DNA of 7,823 nt from Bacteroidota bacterium. Lineage in GTDB: Bacteria; Bacteroidota; Bacteroidia; Chitinophagales; LD1. The notes beneath the pieces were generated by a model, which made no database searches, was not told the DNA's origin, and saw only the letters and a program-made list of their open reading frames with translations. Shown here piece after piece: positions 6,416 through 7,823 of this stretch (position 1 is the first letter of the stretch; every line of letters begins with the position of its first letter). Where the stretch lies: assembly GCA_947457525.1 (NCBI GenBank), contig CANGXE010000059.1, positions 1-7,823 on the forward strand, given 5' to 3'. A program made the position numbers and the translations under genes.

Positions 6416-7823
6416 ATGACCGGTAAACACAATGGTATCTTCTTTTTTCGAGCACACCAATGGTGGAACTATGCCTTAGCACCAGCACTAGGTTGGGCTT
6501 ACTTTTTACTCTTTTTAAACACTACTGATTATAGAGATGCTCTTTATCAGTTACTTTGTATTGGCTTGTCATTTTTGGGTATGGCAGCTCTTGGTTATTT
6601 TTTAAATGATTGGTCGGATGAGGCTAGTGATAAGGTAGCTAATAAGCATAACATTACATCATCGCTGTCCGTTTTAAATAAAACAATCATTTCAATTCTT
6701 CTTTTTAGCATCGGCTTAGCACCTTGGCTTCTTTTTACAAAAAACAATCTTTTCATTTTTATTTTATTGCTAGAAACAGCTCTGATTTTGTTGTACTCGT
6801 TCCCTCCATTTCGTTTTAAGGAAAGAGGTTGGGGCGCTCCAATCATGGATGTATTGTATGCACACGTTTTGCCTTCTGTATTGTTTCTATTTTTAATACT
6901 GAGTGAAGTGACCCCCTTTTTTTTATTTATAGTTGTTACATGGAAAATGTTGAGCGGGGTACGATATTATCTCAATCATATTGCCTTAGATTTCCATAAC
7001 GACAAATTGTCCGGTACAAAAACTCTAGCCACACAGTATGGGGTGTTAGCCTTGTATCGTTGGATTTCAAAGTTCATTTTTCCGTTAGAGGTATTATTCG
7101 TTACGGCACTTTTTTTGTTGAGTTTATCTCACACTCCTTATGTTATTCCTGTGGCTTTATTTTTGCTGTTTGGAACTATTTTTATAGAACAGATACTTAC
7201 CACAACTACTACTGCTTCATTCTTTGTATATAATTTTTCAAGAATAACAATTGACGATTTTTACCAAAAAGTATTTCCTATTGCGTCATTGATTGGCTTA
7301 GTTTATCTTGATAATAAATTTTCTATTTTACTTATTGGTCACCTTCTGCTTTTTCATAGTTTAGGTTATGCTGTATTGCTACTAGTAAAGGGAGCTTTTT
7401 TAGTTATATATAGATTGCCGTATAGAAAAACAGTATCATTAATAGTTAACTATACAGTCTATTACTTTCGCAAAGTAGTTTTGTGTAACAATGAACAACA
7501 AGCTCGAAAAAATCAGTATGCTGAGTACGCAGCATATCAATCGAAGTTACAATCCGACCTCACTAAACGCAAGAATGGAAGAGTAGCTGTTGTAAATATC
7601 AACCAAGATAAGTATACGGAAACGTTTGTCAAAGGTATGGTGCATAATTTACCCTTTGAAACACATCAACTATACGGGGGGAGTTTGCCCACTTTTAGTT
7701 TGAATGAAGGGGATTTTATAAGCGACAATAAGTTGCTGAAAGCTTGGGTACGTTTCGTAACGCTACTTCTTGGTAAGTCGGAAGATTATTTTTTGAAGAA
7801 AAGTATACTTAACTACTTAAATA
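6416..7823 (+). CDS. UbiA-family prenyltransferase fused to a glycosyltransferase (3' end outside window)
   Basis: The frame is open without a stop from the ATG at 6416 to the window edge; 469 residues are visible and the gene continues. Residues 1 to about 320 form a polytopic membrane domain of the UbiA superfamily, which attaches prenyl diphosphates to polar or aromatic acceptors. It has the first Asp-rich motif NDWSDEASD (64-72, NDxxDxxxD), YSFPPFRFKERG (127-138), and a second motif DFHNDKLSGTKTLA (192-205, DxxxD). After further hydrophobic segments (about 303-333) and a basic, Gln-rich linker (about 355-388), the chain continues as RVAVVNINQDKYTETFVKG (389-407) and NLPFETHQLYGGSLP (411-425), which resembles the N-terminal Rossmann half of GT4-like glycosyltransferases. 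No stop and no in-frame ATG lies in the linker, so this is one polypeptide as sequenced. An in-frame ATG at 6341 would add 25 residues, but 6416 gives the usual short lead into FFRAHQWW. The prenyl acceptor and sugar donor are unknown. Confidence 0.82.
   Translation, partial: MTGKHNGIFFFRAHQWWNYALAPALGWAYFLLFLNTTDYRDALYQLLCIGLSFLGMAALGYFLNDWSDEASDKVANKHNITSSLSVLNKTIISILLFSIGLAPWLLFTKNNLFIFILLLETALILLYSFPPFRFKERGWGAPIMDVLYAHVLPSVLFLFLILSEVTPFFLFIVVTWKMLSGVRYYLNHIALDFHNDKLSGTKTLATQYGVLALYRWISKFIFPLEVLFVTALFLLSLSHTPYVIPVALFLLFGTIFIEQILTTTTTASFFVYNFSRITIDDFYQKVFPIASLIGLVYLDNKFSILLIGHLLLFHSLGYAVLLLVKGAFLVIYRLPYRKTVSLIVNYTVYYFRKVVLCNNEQQARKNQYAEYAAYQSKLQSDLTKRKNGRVAVVNINQDKYTETFVKGMVHNLPFETHQLYGGSLPTFSLNEGDFISDNKLLKAWVRFVTLLLGKSEDYFLKKSILNYLN

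Noticed and set aside
6343..6460. Upstream extension of the sulfotransferase to 6432 and an overlapping minus-strand open frame starting at 6460
   Set aside because: The extension has no sulfotransferase features and covers the start of the divergent UbiA gene. The second frame is a shadow of both genes.
6595..6846. Minus-strand open frame of 83 codons opposite the UbiA domain
   Set aside because: It is antisense to the conserved Asp-rich motif and the YSFPPFRFKERG region of UbiA; its sequence is low in information and basic, as expected of a shadow frame.
6912..6924. Homopolymer runs C5-T8 (also T8 at 554-561 and G6 at 4871-4876 and 7676-7681) as phase-variable tracts
   Set aside because: They are short, encode residues that fit their protein families in frame, and T runs of this size are common in AT-rich DNA. 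There is no evidence of length variation.

Overview
The window looks like part of a cell-surface glycan or glycolipid gene cluster from a member of the Bacteroidota. The evidence is an AT-rich base composition, genes packed end to end without clear Shine-Dalgarno sequences, a TAnnTTTG-type candidate promoter, and the protein families present. Taxonomy is inferred from style and family resemblance, not from a marker gene.

Layout. Positions 1-5441 hold six plus-strand genes that read as one transcription unit: the 3' part of an ABC-2 polysaccharide-export permease (Wzm type), its ATPase with a C-terminal cargo-recognition-type domain (Wzt type), a phytanoyl-CoA dioxygenase (PhyH) family protein, a SAM-dependent methyltransferase with an N-terminal membrane anchor, and two more PhyH-family proteins. 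From position 2754 onward the genes overlap by one or four bases (TAATG, ATGA, TAATG), so they are probably translationally coupled. A sulfotransferase gene then lies on the minus strand (5446-6342), its stop codon only four bases from the stop of the last PhyH gene. After a 73-base divergent gap, a plus-strand gene runs from 6416 off the right edge. It has no stop codon in the window, and it encodes a UbiA-family membrane prenyltransferase continuous with the start of a glycosyltransferase domain.

How the genes may work together. Wzm/Wzt exports a lipid-linked glycan across the inner membrane. In well-studied Wzt proteins with a C-terminal domain, that domain recognises a modified chain end. 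Three putative Fe(II)/2-oxoglutarate oxygenases, a methyltransferase and a sulfotransferase are decorating activities that could hydroxylate, methylate and sulfate the glycan or its lipid. The UbiA-glycosyltransferase fusion could join a prenyl chain to a polar head group and then glycosylate the product. The pathway product cannot be read from the sequence.

Most notable points: the UbiA-glycosyltransferase fusion; three PhyH paralogues in one export operon; and the first PhyH carrying His-x-Asn where the iron-binding His-x-Asp is expected. No tRNA, rRNA, CRISPR, insertion sequence or convincing terminator was seen.
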